Origin: Diphasiastrum complanatum
Taxonomy: Eukaryota; Streptophyta; Lycopodiopsida; Lycopodiales; Lycopodiaceae
DNA length: 64,000 nt
NCBI GenBank assembly: GCA_029204225.1
Contig: MU831554.1
Coordinates: 38,501-102,500 of the forward strand
Direction of reading: 5' to 3'
Shown: in pieces, positions 49,201 to 57,013 of the stretch
Layout of the letters: every line of letters begins with the position of its first letter
Position numbering within the stretch: position 1 is the first letter of the stretch
Translations under genes and position numbers: made by a program
Notes under the pieces: generated by a model
Database searches by the model: none
What the model saw: only the letters and a program-made list of their open reading frames with translations
What the model was told of the DNA's origin: nothing

Positions 49201-52016
49201 TTAAGGGTGCTGCCACTTTAGCATAATCCTCAATTGACTTACGAAAGAAAACTGTAAAACCGAGAAAAGATTTAACTTCTCTAACCGTCTTCGGTATCGA
49301 CCAATCAAGCACTATCTTGACCTTACTCTCGTCAATCTTCAACCCACTACGGGTGATCTTATGACCGAGGTACAACAACTCATGCTTAAAGAACTCACAT
49401 TTAGATTCCTTAGCGTAGAGTTTCTCTCGTTTGAGAATATCTAAGACAGTCTTAAGATGACTCAAATGCTCCTTAAGTGTTCCATTGTAGATGAGAATAT
49501 CATCTAAGAATACAACCACAAACTTCCCTAGATATGGACGAAAAAGATCGTTCATCATCTGTTGGAACGTAGCTGGTGCATTCGTTAACCCAAAAGGAAG
49601 CACGAGAAATTCATAGTGACCGAATCTCGTCCAAAAACCAATCTTCTACACGTCACCCGGATGAATCCTAATATGATGATATCCGGTTCTAAGATCTATC
49701 TTTGTGAAGTATTTAGCTCCACCTAATCGATCTACCAGATCATCCATACGAGGCAAAGGATATTTATTTTTAATAGTTACTTTATTCAACCCTTTGTAGT
49801 CCACACACATCCTGAAGCCTCCATCTTTCTTCACTTTCAGAAGAACAGGAGCGCCCCAAGGCGACTTACTTGGCTGAATATGACCCATCTTCAGGTAATT
49901 TTCAATTTGCTTAGTAATCTCTACCTCTTCTTTCTGAGAAAACCTATAAGGTTGTCTAGAGATAGGGTGACTACCTGGAATTAACTCAATCTTATGGTCT
50001 ACCGATCTGGACGGCAGTAATCCATGAGGTAATTCTTCTGGAAATACTTCTTTGAATTCAGACAATAACTTATTCTTCTCAATTTGCTCCTAATCTAAGT
50101 CTACCGAGTTAAGAATTTTTGACAATTCACAACGACTTAGATACATTTCAGATAAATCCAAAATTGGCTTAGCAAATAAAGAATAAGCTTCATACTGTGA
50201 ATCAAAAATCTCCATTACATTAGCAAATGAACTCATCCTAGATGGATGTACAAAATTGTCTCCAAACAATGTAACTATTTCTTTACCCTCCTGAAAAGAG
50301 AGAACATGCTTCTCAAAATCTATTTTAGGATGCTTATTAAATAACCACTCGTATCCTAGAATAATATCTATACGTGCAAAATCTAAAACATGGAAATCAA
50401 TTAACTCTCTATAGTCCTGGATCCAAACAGGGAGTCTTGGAACTTTCACATCCCACGTCTCCAACTTCGCTCCTGAAGCTAGATATACTCGATATCTATG
50501 GTTACTGGCTTCAGTTTTGAGTCCGAGTCTCTGCACAAGACCAGAGTTAATGAAATTATGAGTAGATCCACTGTCCACTAAAATACTAACTTTATGTCCA
50601 TTAACAGTGCCTTCCAAACGAAATAAATCATTTGGCAAGAACGAAGTAGTACTGAAAGAACAATCACACTCACAATTAATTTTACTAATTTCCAGCTTAA
50701 GATTCTCTTTACCTGGCATCTCAATCACTTGAGCTGCGCCTTTCTTTCGTTCTGGGCAGAATTTCATAACGTGTCCAGGCTGACCACAATGGAAACAAAC
50801 ATTGGTCCTTCTAGCCTTTTTCCGGGACAACTTTTTCTTTTGTCTAAATTCAGATGCAGCTTGATCCAGTTCGTCAAAATATTTTTTATTCTTATTTCCA
50901 CGAACTCTTTTCTTCCCTTTTTTCTGGCTGGGTCCGGATGATCTAGATGGATTAGCCTGTACTGTGTAAGTTAAAATAACCGGTCCACTTGGTTAACCAG
51001 TCATCCACAATTTCAGGCTTCTTCTCTTTTTTCTCCCCCGAAAATGGTTCAGGCTAAAAGCCCAAATTCGGAGCAGACAAAGCTCTCACTTGATTTAACA
51101 GTACTTCCATTTGTTGATCACGTAAAGTGTTCCTGTTGTTTATCTCATTAAGCGCTTGGCTTAATGACTAACAAATTTGCAGATAGGTAGGCATTGGCGC
51201 CTGACCATCGAGAGCTGCATTTGCATTATCGTCTGCCATATTGATTTCCTGACATGCAAAATTTGCTTAAATTAGTCGAGATCCAATCATCAACCAATAA
51301 GTGAAACGTTCAAACCTTCATAACTGGCTGATATCATTCAACAAGGTCTTTCACTCGTTTGAGCAAACTTTCGCAAAATCAATATCAGAACAATTAAGCA
51401 ACAACTTTTTTCTATGACCAACCACTAACTTTTATGAAAAATTAAGATTTTCGAAATCCGTTCGAAATGGACCAACTGTGAAAATCGATTAATCAAATCG
51501 ATTTTGCAAAAACATAGGCACTGTCTCAAATCGATATCATTTCGAAAGATCCTGCATGGAACTAACTCAACATGCACTGACTTTCCAAAAAAGTAAAAAT
51601 TTTCCGTAAATAGCCTAGTTGCTAGGAAATCAGCTTTTTGATCTAGAATTGCCAAAAATAGCCACATGTAAGAATTCTACTGATCAAAATCACTGGTTAC
51701 GCATGCAACATGCATTTAAGCATGCATACAAGTCTATCCATACATTTCCATCAACAAGAAAGCACTATACTGATTTACAAGCATGCATGCATCAGAACAA
51801 TTCCAAAATTTTGCAAATTCTAGTTCAAAATTGCCAAACTTCAGACGACCATAACTTTCTCTACAGGACACCAAATTGGTCGCTGTAAAGCACAGTACGG
51901 AGGGAGACTGGGTCTACAAGGCACTTGCCACGTCACCCTGCACCCCTGGCTTCACACGTGCGAGCATTAAATGCCTGAAAAACAGGTAGGAGGGCAAATG
52001 ATAGGAAGGGGAGGAG

Positions 52017-52070
<54 letters not shown>

Positions 52071-54354
52071 CCCCTTCAGAATGTGACAAGTAAACACAAA
52101 AATGGTGTCACATGCCCTTATATAGACAATGCTAGGGTCAGGGGAAGATCATGCAAAAAATGCATTTTTGGCCTCCTTTAACAAGCAAAACAACAATATG
52201 TTGGTGTCTAATGCACATCTATCCAAATTGGATGCATGATGGCTCAAATCAGAGGCAATCCAACATATCTTTCAGCTTGTAACAAGAACCAACAGGTTCA
52301 GACCCCCAATTGAGAGGTATTCATGCTCAGAAATCATCAAAAATACACTATTTTTGAATGTTTTGAGCCTCCTAATGGTGTCTAATCCCTACCAAACTTC
52401 ATGACAGCTTAGGGACAGCTTCATTACATCTCTGAAAACATCCATACCAATTATTGGCTGAGAATTTTGAAATCTACCCCAAAATTAGTCCAAAAAACAT
52501 CAAAAAACCATGATTTTTGACCAATTTTGACCCAAATTCATGGGGGAAATCCACAAATTTGTGCATTCAAATCCATATCCCTGTAAATTGCATGCAAGCA
52601 CTAAAAGTTCTGATTCAAGTCAAACATGGTTTCCATAGCCCATTTATGGTCCCAAAACCCCAATTTTTGGTCCAAAATCACTATCTAATCAACCTTTTGA
52701 CTTTTCAACCAACATGCAATCATTAAATTCTGTAATTAATGACTGTAAAACAGCAAGTAAAATCTGGAAAACATACTACACCAGATCCTATAATCATTTC
52801 CTTGCAGAAACTATCAATTCTAGGTGAAAAATTCACTAAATTCATCAAAAATCCAATGATTTCCTTCAAAATTCATGGAACAAATCCACAATTATGATCA
52901 TTAGGCTGAAAGTACACCAAGGATCTGAGAATCCACCTACTTGAAATTGAATTCCAACACCTGGAAGAAGAAGCAAAGGGCTCCACCAAAAGAACTGCAA
53001 AATCCAAGATCCTCAAGCTCCACATCCTGGTAGAATGTGATCCAAGCTCTGATACCACTGTAAGAACCACCAAGTGAAGATCTACAGGATTCCAATCACA
53101 AGCAAACCAAAAGGACACCTGTGGAGCAAGAACCACCCAACCAATATGGAGAGGCTAGTCAATACCCTAACCAATCCACCCCCAAGCCACAGTGAAGAAC
53201 ACAAGAGAGGAGAGAAAGAACTGGCTCAAGAATCACAATTCACAATAGGAGGATGGGCGAGTTTCCACTAGACCTATTCTTCTCAAGAGAGAGAGAATAT
53301 TCCCTTTAGGATCCCCATGCAACCTAAATTGAGCTATTGATCTCCTATTCTTGCATTAAAGCAGTCTTCACCATGCATGTGCTCCTATGTCCAATTATAG
53401 GTTTGGGCCCTCATATGATTATTAATTATTTAATACGACCACGTCCAGAATGACGTAGCATAACTAATAAGCACATACAACTGGAGTGACCGGCTATCCA
53501 CGTCAGGAATGATTCCGATTCCCTTGTACAGGACATGGACATAACAACTAGAACCCCAACCAAGTGTGGCTTGAGGGGGGATGCTAGAATATAAATCCAC
53601 ACTCTAGAGAGAACTATCAAGCAGGGCGGATAGCTCAGTGGTAGAGCATCCCATACGGTATGAGGGAGGTCCTAGGTTCGAATCCTAGTCTATCCATCCA
53701 TATTATTTCTAACAGTATGTAGTATGATCTACTTAATATCTACTAACTGCCAACTGGGTCCTGCCACCTGGGATGATGGATCACATGTTAGAATTTAGAA
53801 ATTATAATTTATGGCTTACCAGTTACCTGGATAGGCTGTGCGGTGATCTGGAGTCTACCCAAAAGTCTCAGGTTGGCGTGTACGTACACCAACCTCTTCA
53901 ACTGTGCTGATGATAGTCGATTCCTCTTTTTCGTGCAGTTCCTCTCACAAGCGACTGCAGTGCAGTCCTGTGAGAGAATCCTGATGGAAGCCTTCCAGGT
54001 GGCCCGTGAGACTTGTAGACAGGTCATATACCGTGATGGCCAAATAAGATTTGTTGCTGGCACCCCTAGCAGTTCCCAAAGCTAGGATTTCAGGGCCCAT
54101 GGGTTTGGGAGCACCCCGGGGCCCCATCCATACCATCTTCAGCTTGGGGTATGGAATTGTGATGGTATCCACTCATCCTCTACAGCAGGTGACCTGACAG
54201 TTGGCAGTTTGTAGTTTACAGTTATTTTACTCATTGTCTTTTATGCATAGTTTGATTTTGGAGACGTTTATATACGCTCCCATGGTTTCACATACTTGAC
54301 ATGTACTCCTTTTGGTTCTTATATGCCTTTTGTCATGGAAAAGACATTAATAAA

Positions 54355-54409
<55 letters not shown>

Positions 54410-56127
54410 TGCCACAAACAATCACTCTCTCTCTCTCCCTCTCACACACACCCACATGTCACACACACACACACACTCACACATATGGGACAATGAATTT
54501 ACTCTAGTACTTGTCCCATTCTAGTACATAAGGTAAGCCATAATAGAAGATTTATTTAGGACTTATGTGTTGCACATTTGAACTCATAAACATCTAGTGG
54601 CAAGAATTGCAATTATCTGGAATGTTCATAAATAGACTAGATTTACTATAATCAACAACAAAAAATATGTGATTATGCAATGCTTAAGTTATTGGGTTTA
54701 AAGTGTCCTCATCTCCTTTGTGAGCAAGGGTAACTTAGAACCCCCATTGCAAATCCAATTTGTCAACAAAAACACATATTGAAGTTAACTGCAGATAAGG
54801 TCCAAGGCCAAGGTTGGGTATCAAAAGGTTGCAACAAATGTAGAGCTAAATTAATCATATGTGAAGTTCTCTACCTAGGTCTAAAAGGTTTTGTAACGTG
54901 TAGAGCAGCTGCACATTGAATATTAAGACAATTCAAAAGAAGATTCAAAAAATGACAACATCCCTCACAATGAAGACCCTTGAAGAGGAGCTTCATTTTG
55001 ACGGCTTACAAAATGCAAAATGAGAGGGCCTGCCATAAAATTTCTCAATGACAAAAATTAGTTGGTTTCTAGAGCACAAACTAAATAGTCAAGATCAATG
55101 ACATTCACATGGCTAGAGACAATGGATATCTTGAGGCAATAAAGCTCGAACGAATGTAATGCGAACCACATTCAAAAATATTAGTTACAAGACGTCCCCT
55201 TTATTGGTGGACCATTTCCCTGCCCCAATCGGCTGATCTTGAATGATAAATGTTATACAAGCTCTTTTTTAAGCCTGAAAACTTTTTGATATGTGCCATG
55301 ACTCCATCAACCTTCAGCTTTAATCCAGCTACACCATCCAAAGTCCAGAAATAGAAAGACTCATGAACAACAAGAGGGGGAATTTCGAATCGCACTCTTC
55401 TAGTGAATTGCCCAGAAATATAGAGAGTATGGACAACAGGACCTTTTGAATGACGCACTGTCTTGGTGAATGTAACAGAAACATGTAGAGCTATGAGCAA
55501 GAACAAGAAAACTTTTGAATCTGTGAATCTTTTGGTCAATGCACCAGAAATATACAGAACTTAGCAACGACAAAAAGACTTTTCAATTAAACTCTTTTGG
55601 TGAATGCCCTAGAAACTTGTAGAGCTATGACGCAACAAGCCAACACAGAGAAGCTTTTGAATCAGTCAGTCTTTTGGTGAATGCAAAGATGATCCTTTTT
55701 GTTCAGAGTCCCAGAAATAATTTTCGACCAGTACCTGGCAGCGAGCAACCACATCATAGCTCCTGGAAAGAATATCAACAAGCTTTCCTTTGCCTTCGTC
55801 CCCCCACTGCGTCCCCAAAACCGCACAAACTTGACTAAGCCCACCGTACACATCATCAACTGTCCCCTCCTTTGCCAGTGTCTCAGATTGCAAAGCCTTC
55901 ACTAAGCACTTTGCACTGCTTCGGTGAGCTGCACAGCACTTGGGTTTTGAAACGGCAACAAAATCCATACTCTGCAAAAAACCCAGCTTCGCGAATCGCA
56001 TGGCATGCGCTGTTTTTGTCGAGAGAGCAGTATTATGACATAGTTTAGCAGAAGATGGCGCCATAGGAGCACGCCCCAGTGTTGAACCTGTAAGTTCCAT
56101 TACCACTTGTACCAAGACACGACACAA
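29296..56127 (-). CDS. PURA: adenylosuccinate synthetase, plastid-type, four exons over 26.8 kb
   Basis: The enzyme joins IMP and aspartate using GTP, the first committed step from IMP to AMP; in plants it works mainly in plastids. Exons in coding order are 55735-56127, 33680-34372, 33101-33412 and 29296-29466. All are GT-AG, all lengths are multiples of three, and the product is 522 aa. [11 protein letters not shown] (residues 105-115) holds the phosphate-binding loop and catalytic Asp. NAGHT (about 135-139) carries the catalytic His. [25 protein letters not shown] and GTTTGRPRR (about 395-403) are family signatures. Residues 1 to about 95 lack acidic character at the start and suit a transit peptide. 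A downstream Met (codon 10) is an alternative start. Intron 1 is 21,362 bp and packed with mobile elements, intron 2 is 267 bp and intron 3 is 3,634 bp. The coding sequence itself is intact. Confidence 0.93.
30888..30973 (+). repeat. (CT)n(AC)n microsatellite
   Basis: About 50 bp of CT repeats run straight into about 35 bp of AC repeats, within intron 3 of the adenylosuccinate synthetase gene. It generates spurious Ser/Leu- and Thr/His-rich open frames. Confidence 0.95.
31020..31410 (+). repeat. degenerate tandem array of TGCATGTC units
   Basis: Two repeat types follow each other. About four copies of a roughly 55-bp unit (CCATTGCATGTCATGCCATC with TAATGTCCATGCATGTC) are followed by about five copies of a roughly 32-bp unit (CATGATTGCATGTCAAGAATC, TATGATCC). 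Both share the core TTGCATGTC. The array lies in intron 3. Confidence 0.8.
31577..31593 (+). repeat. homopolymeric G tract
   Basis: Seventeen consecutive G residues, within intron 3. Length is prone to sequencing error. Confidence 0.85.
31985..32315 (+). pseudogene. exon-like acidic/Arg-rich fragment, unidentified
   Basis: After a good acceptor-like TTGTGGTTGCAG, the plus strand reads [14 protein letters not shown], then [15 protein letters not shown] and, past one stop, [14 protein letters not shown] and a run of Glu/Asp/Gly to a terminal stop. Composition resembles the charged tails of plant transposases, such as the hAT tail at 44577, but no domain is diagnostic. It lies antisense in intron 3 of the host gene. 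Confidence 0.3.
32625..32830 (+). repeat. dispersed repeat, copy 2 of 2
   Basis: Counterpart of 1255-1465 in the same orientation. It lies in intron 3, not far from exon 3 (33101). Shared blocks include CTGTAATCGGGT and CGATTCGATCAGCA. Unidentified element. Confidence 0.6.
34480..35860 (+). repeat. duplicated intronic blocks, order 1-2-2'-1'
   Basis: Block 1 (about 34480-34740) recurs at about 35570-35860; landmarks are a GAATTCAA stretch, a CAGCATTGCTTATGTCTC-like segment and TGGGTTTCRAAAGAATC. Block 2 (about 34785-35030) recurs at about 35035-35430; landmarks are CATTTGGACWTGGCA, AATATTCTTCA and GACCAAGTAATTCTAATTATGA. All copies are in the same orientation. Tandem duplication with later deletion explains the order. 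It lies at the exon-2 side of intron 1. Confidence 0.65.
35188..35380 (+). mobile_element. 193-bp insertion with 10-bp direct repeats
   Basis: CTTTTACCCA occurs at 35178-35187 and 35381-35390. The sequence between is absent from the sister block at about 34970, so this is an insertion with a target duplication. The insert is GC-richer and carries repeated GTGCCGTACC / GGTGCCGTGG motifs near both ends in opposite orientation. No coding capacity, and no family recognised. Confidence 0.6.
35975..36680 (+). repeat. solo-type LTR, plus strand
   Basis: It starts TGTTGGAGCATTTACGGTGG. A promoter-like CCATAAAAAGG (about 36336) is followed about 25-30 bp later by a CTTGTACTC start-like region, as in LTR U3/R boundaries. 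The first 170 bp or so are repeated inverted at 36945-37117. The right border is uncertain because tandem repeats begin near 36660. Confidence 0.55.
36660..36870 (+). repeat. tandem repeats containing the palindrome GTTCCGGAAC
   Basis: About four copies of a unit with GGAATAG, GTAAATCTTAGTTGCCC and GTTCCGGAAC lie here. The last 10 bases form a perfect palindrome present in every copy. TTAGAATGCTTGGAATAGTG occurs in the outer two copies. The array sits between two inverted LTR copies, in intron 1. Confidence 0.75.
36945..37117 (-). repeat. inverted partial LTR (3' LTR of the minus-strand element)
   Basis: On the minus strand it starts TATTGGAGCATTTACGGTGG and follows the plus LTR at 35975 for about 170 bp, then diverges. 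On the minus strand it is preceded by a purine-rich tract AGGTGGGGGATCC (37118-37130), which suits a polypurine tract. It is therefore read as the truncated 3' LTR of the element at 37118-38690. Confidence 0.6.
37118..38690 (-). mobile_element. internal region of a non-autonomous LTR element with an unidentified protein
   Basis: Bounded on the minus strand by a tRNA-Asp primer-binding sequence (from 38688 down) and by a polypurine tract at 37118. Open frames are 38651-38028, a proline-rich then acidic protein ending in a poly-proline stretch, and 37671-37252, with [20 protein letters not shown] and [11 protein letters not shown]. Between them broken frames read [20 protein letters not shown] and [11 protein letters not shown] do not recognise the family. 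There is no RT, protease or integrase motif. It may be a highly diverged Gag or a captured gene. No matching 5' LTR was found at the right. Confidence 0.45.
38614..38688 (+). other. full-length tRNA-Asp-derived sequence with CCA, at the primer-binding site
   Basis: The 75 bases match plant tRNA-Asp(GTC) along its whole length: GTCATTGTAGTATAGTGGTA (D arm side), a T arm of CCGGGG-TTTGATC-CCCG type and the end CAACTGCGCCA. The encoded CCA (38686-38688) is not normal for a plant nuclear tRNA gene, where CCA is added later. The anticodon region reads CTATCAC and stems carry mismatches, so it is not a working tRNA gene. No T-run follows. On the minus strand it sits where the primer-binding site of the element at 37118-38690 should be. 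Confidence 0.7.
38691..39213. other. no gene recognised
   Basis: Should contain the 5' LTR of the minus-strand element, but no match to the 3' LTR is visible. A GATTCGAATC motif occurs twice at about 38870-38900 in a local inverted arrangement. Confidence 0.35.
39214..39274 (+). repeat. (TC)n microsatellite
   Basis: About 60 bp of TC dinucleotides directly upstream of the LINE remnant. Confidence 0.95.
39430..40256 (+). pseudogene. LINE remnant with (TC)n tail
   Basis: Broken frames give a non-LTR reverse transcriptase: [16 protein letters not shown], then [38 protein letters not shown] and [14 protein letters not shown] second frame follows (about 39730-40040) with [40 protein letters not shown] and [16 protein letters not shown]. 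This last resembles the C-terminal part of LINE ORF1-type proteins; its position right after the RT indicates an internal deletion. The 3' end is GGAAAAGACGTTAATAAAGC followed by (TC)n at 40228-40256. The same 3' end and tail recur at about 54340-54386. Inactive. Confidence 0.65.
40257..43460 (+). mobile_element. Ty1/copia element D, gag-pol with frameshifts, no LTRs seen
   Basis: Gag starts at the join to the LINE tail ([19 protein letters not shown]) and continues through [16 protein letters not shown]. The zinc knuckle [14 protein letters not shown] (about 41017-41058) and protease [13 protein letters not shown] (about 41260) follow. The GAG-pre-integrase domain ([28 protein letters not shown]), integrase core ([50 protein letters not shown]) and the [15 protein letters not shown] region come next, at 41700-42560. 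RT ([40 protein letters not shown]) runs to VKTAFLG and is then deleted, joining YVDDIIITG at about 43395. There are at least three frame breaks. RNase H and both LTRs are missing. It lies in sense-plus orientation within intron 1 of the host gene. Confidence 0.85.
43461..44384. other. no gene recognised
   Basis: A/T-rich with many CATGATTCAT-type short repeats at about 43700-43740 and 43985-44030. No domain seen. Confidence 0.4.
44385..45540 (-). pseudogene. hAT-type transposase remnant, copy 1
   Basis: In minus-strand order the first frame is 45537-45376: [29 protein letters not shown] and [11 protein letters not shown], like the mid region of plant hAT/DUF659 transposases. The second is about 45140-44915: [37 protein letters not shown] and [15 protein letters not shown]. 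The third is an exon at about 44861-44577, with an acceptor-like CAG, encoding a Ser/Glu/Asp-rich tail ending RRRLRPRRA and a stop. The dimerisation exon is missing here. The tail exon and its 3' flank (about 44385-44861) are repeated at 45765-46250. Inactive and intronic. Confidence 0.6.
45765..46437 (-). pseudogene. hAT-type transposase remnant, copy 2, tail exons
   Basis: Minus-strand exon 46351-46432 (TAG acceptor, GTGAG donor) encodes [20 protein letters not shown] and EEDMRSAG. A tail exon at about 46240-45965 encodes [20 protein letters not shown] and EEEYEDEE, with a frameshift, and a RRRLRCRRA-like end. It is the counterpart of the tail at 44577-44861. Its dimerisation exon lies beyond the TRIM-2/gypsy insertion at 53827-54000. 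The insertion therefore split an intron of this transposase gene. Confidence 0.55.
46581..46643 (+). ncRNA. tRNA-like unit in the left LTR of TRIM-2, truncated
   Basis: The GGGCGGA acceptor half and the D arm with A box (TAGCTCAGTGG, 46588) are intact. The sequence then departs from the right-LTR copy, and the T arm with B box is replaced by GTTAGACCTAACAGTTCA. It should not be a working Pol III unit. Confidence 0.6.
47213..50830 (-). pseudogene. gypsy pol polyprotein of element C
   Basis: From 50830 down: a zinc knuckle [14 protein letters not shown], protease [17 protein letters not shown], and RT ([63 protein letters not shown] with the FxDD catalytic pair). RNase H follows ([18 protein letters not shown]), then the integrase zinc finger (H...H, CRPCQLAK) and core ([32 protein letters not shown]), and a chromodomain-like C-terminus ([15 protein letters not shown]). 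TAG stops break the frame near 50090 (between protease and RT) and at about 49645 (after HPGDV, where Tyr is usual). A short in-frame gap follows QTMED in the integrase. It is therefore defective. Confidence 0.9.
50831..53058 (-). pseudogene. gag leader of element C with capsid region deleted
   Basis: A Gag start [20 protein letters not shown] at about 51239 (minus) runs to [20 protein letters not shown] and KWTGYFNL. It then joins directly, near 50980, to the basic linker before the zinc knuckle ([23 protein letters not shown]). The capsid, usually 150 residues or more, is absent. Between 51240 and 53058 is a long untranslated leader of about 1.8 kb containing a (CT)n tract. No second protein is visible. 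Confidence 0.6.
52019..52068 (+). repeat. (TC)n microsatellite in the gypsy leader
   Basis: About 50 bp of TC dinucleotides followed by a short C tract, within the untranslated leader of element C. Confidence 0.95.
53624..53696 (+). ncRNA. tRNA-like Pol III unit in the right LTR of TRIM-2
   Basis: Acceptor GGGCGGA pairs with TCTATCC (six of seven, with wobbles). The D arm is GCTC-AGTGGTA-GAGC and the T arm is CTAGG-TTCGAAT-CCTAG, both perfect. The A box is TAGCTCAGTGG (53631) and the B box is a consensus GGTTCGAATCC (53675-53685). The anticodon arm is weak, with an alternative CATAC-G-GTATG hairpin, so decoding is unlikely. No TTTT follows within the LTR, only TTT. It is homologous to the unit in TRIM-1. 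Confidence 0.65.
53827..54000 (-). pseudogene. hAT C-terminal dimerisation exon (copy 2)
   Basis: The minus strand reads [16 protein letters not shown], then [16 protein letters not shown] and [10 protein letters not shown]. This matches the hAT dimerisation domain pattern (RVLSQTC...CERNWS....IHTKKRNRL...L..LVYVHYNLRL), with about eight residues after CERN missing. A GT donor follows at 53826. Its continuation is the tail exons at 46432 and 46240. Upstream sequence is cut by a LINE 3' end. Confidence 0.75.
53985..54408 (+). mobile_element. LINE 3' end with (TC)n(AC)n tail
   Basis: The plus strand encodes [20 protein letters not shown], homologous to the [12 protein letters not shown] region of the LINE at about 39.9 kb. 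After a 3' UTR with ATTAATAAAGC it ends in (TC)n at 54358-54386, running into (AC)n to 54408. The 3' UTR block TCATGGAAAAGACATTAATAAAG is nearly the same as at 40204-40226. It is a 5'-truncated insertion interrupting the hAT transposase gene; the exact 5' border is not resolved. Confidence 0.6.
54409..55734. other. end of intron 1, no element recognised
   Basis: A/T-rich with CAAAC/CACACA stretches at its start. Three short related segments at about 55440-55690 share CTTTTGGTGAATG and AGAAACWTGTAGAGCTATGA, a degenerate tandem repeat. No coding domain. Confidence 0.45.
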
Positions 56128-56401
56128 AAGAGAGAGGCTTTTGCAAGCTTATAGTCCGCCAAAGGGAAAAGATGGAGAAAGACTGACGCTCAAAACCCAG
56201 ATATGCTGAGGATTTTGAAGCAATGCAAAGCTGCTGGAATCAATTGCTGAGCATGGCTAAAACGACCTTGTAGCCATTATCGCTGTGATCAAGAAAAACA
56301 AACACTAAAGGGCATGGTGGCTGATGCTACTTTTCTCACCTCCAGGTTTTGGAAATGCAATCAGAAGATGAAAAGTAGCGTGATGGCTTTGCTTTTTCAG
56401 G

Positions 56402-56413
56402 TCTATTTAAACC
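56402..56413 (-). promoter_or_regulatory. possible TATA box of adenylosuccinate synthetase
   Basis: The minus strand reads GTTTAAATAGAC, a TATA-like sequence about 275 bp upstream of the first ATG. It would imply a 5' UTR of about 240 nt. A (GA)-rich stretch lies just upstream. Position and composition fit, but nothing else supports it. Confidence 0.25.
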
Positions 56414-57013
56414 CTTGAAAGGATTCTGCTGCTGCCCAAATGTTTTGAGAGAGAGAGAAAGACAGAGGAGAGAGAGAAAAGGTAATGGCGGATTTGGTAT
56501 TTGTTGACTCGGTGCTTTCGCAGGGATGGTAGCCGCAAAAGTGTGGGGCAGCTCAAGGAGGAGGACGACGATCACAGCAGGATCGTGCCCATGGCTGCTG
56601 CCTCTTTCACTATTAGTTCGTTCTGTTTCCCTTTTCTTTTTGTTTTTGTGTTGCTCTCTTTGCTAACAAATTGCATTCAGACAACAAGAGCAAAAAATAT
56701 TAATAAGACAAAGAGGAGAAAAAAATTTGCAATAAGATTTCTTAATATATCTCAAGGAAATTGTCGGCTTAAAAGTGGTTCAGAGAGAAGGACAAAATGT
56801 TAACTCTCAATTTGTTAAGATGTCTCAAACACTGAGAAAGTTGGATTGTCTAACAATGATGAAGAAATGCATGACAAGTGTGAAGGTAGACCAGGGAAAA
56901 GGTCCCTTGTCTACTCACGATTGGCAATAGGAAAGTGAAGCTAACTATGCTATACAAGGCTAAAATGAGCATTACGATGTCAAGCACATCATGAGAATAT
57001 AGATACCGGAGTA

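Larger units (their letters stand above)
46697..53546 (-). mobile_element. Ty3/gypsy chromovirus-like element C with two LTRs
   Basis: LTRs at 46697-47184 and 53059-53546 are each 488 bp, start TGTTATGTCC and end TTCTTACA on the minus strand. I count about 12 substitutions between them (roughly 2.5%). The flanks are GCTAG (46692-46696) and ACTAG (53547-53551), a 5-bp target duplication with one change. The primer site TGGTATCAGAGC (initiator Met) lies just inside the 5' LTR at 53057-53046. The polypurine tract AAGGGGGGAAGAA lies just before the 3' LTR (from 47197 down). Pol is nearly continuous but carries nonsense codons, and most of Gag is deleted. It is inserted in the interior of TRIM-2. 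Confidence 0.92.
46539..53714 (+). mobile_element. TRIM-2: miniature LTR retrotransposon interrupted by a gypsy element
   Basis: The left LTR is 46539-46643 (105 bp, starts TGTTGGAATATAAATCC). The right LTR is 53582-53714 (133 bp, starts TGCTAGAATATAAATCC and ends CTAACA). They are flanked by a perfect 5-bp duplication, GTATG, at 46534-46538 and 53715-53719. The interior begins with a degraded initiator-Met primer site (TGGTGTCAAAACC, 46644) and ends with TTGAGGGGGGA (53571-53581). Removing the gypsy insertion (46697-53546 plus one target copy) leaves an element of about 321 bp. The left LTR has lost about 28 bp, including the B box. The primer-site and polypurine sequences resemble those of TRIM-1, so the two belong to related families. 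Confidence 0.85.

Noticed and set aside
53843-54085. A plus-strand 80-aa gene overlapping the hAT exon
   Set aside because: Its first half is the shadow of the minus-strand hAT dimerisation domain; only its last part matches the LINE family.
56336-56575. 79-aa frame with a hydrophobic start, upstream of adenylosuccinate synthetase exon 1
   Set aside because: It overlaps the probable promoter/5' UTR and shows no conserved motif; a chance frame is more likely than an upstream exon.
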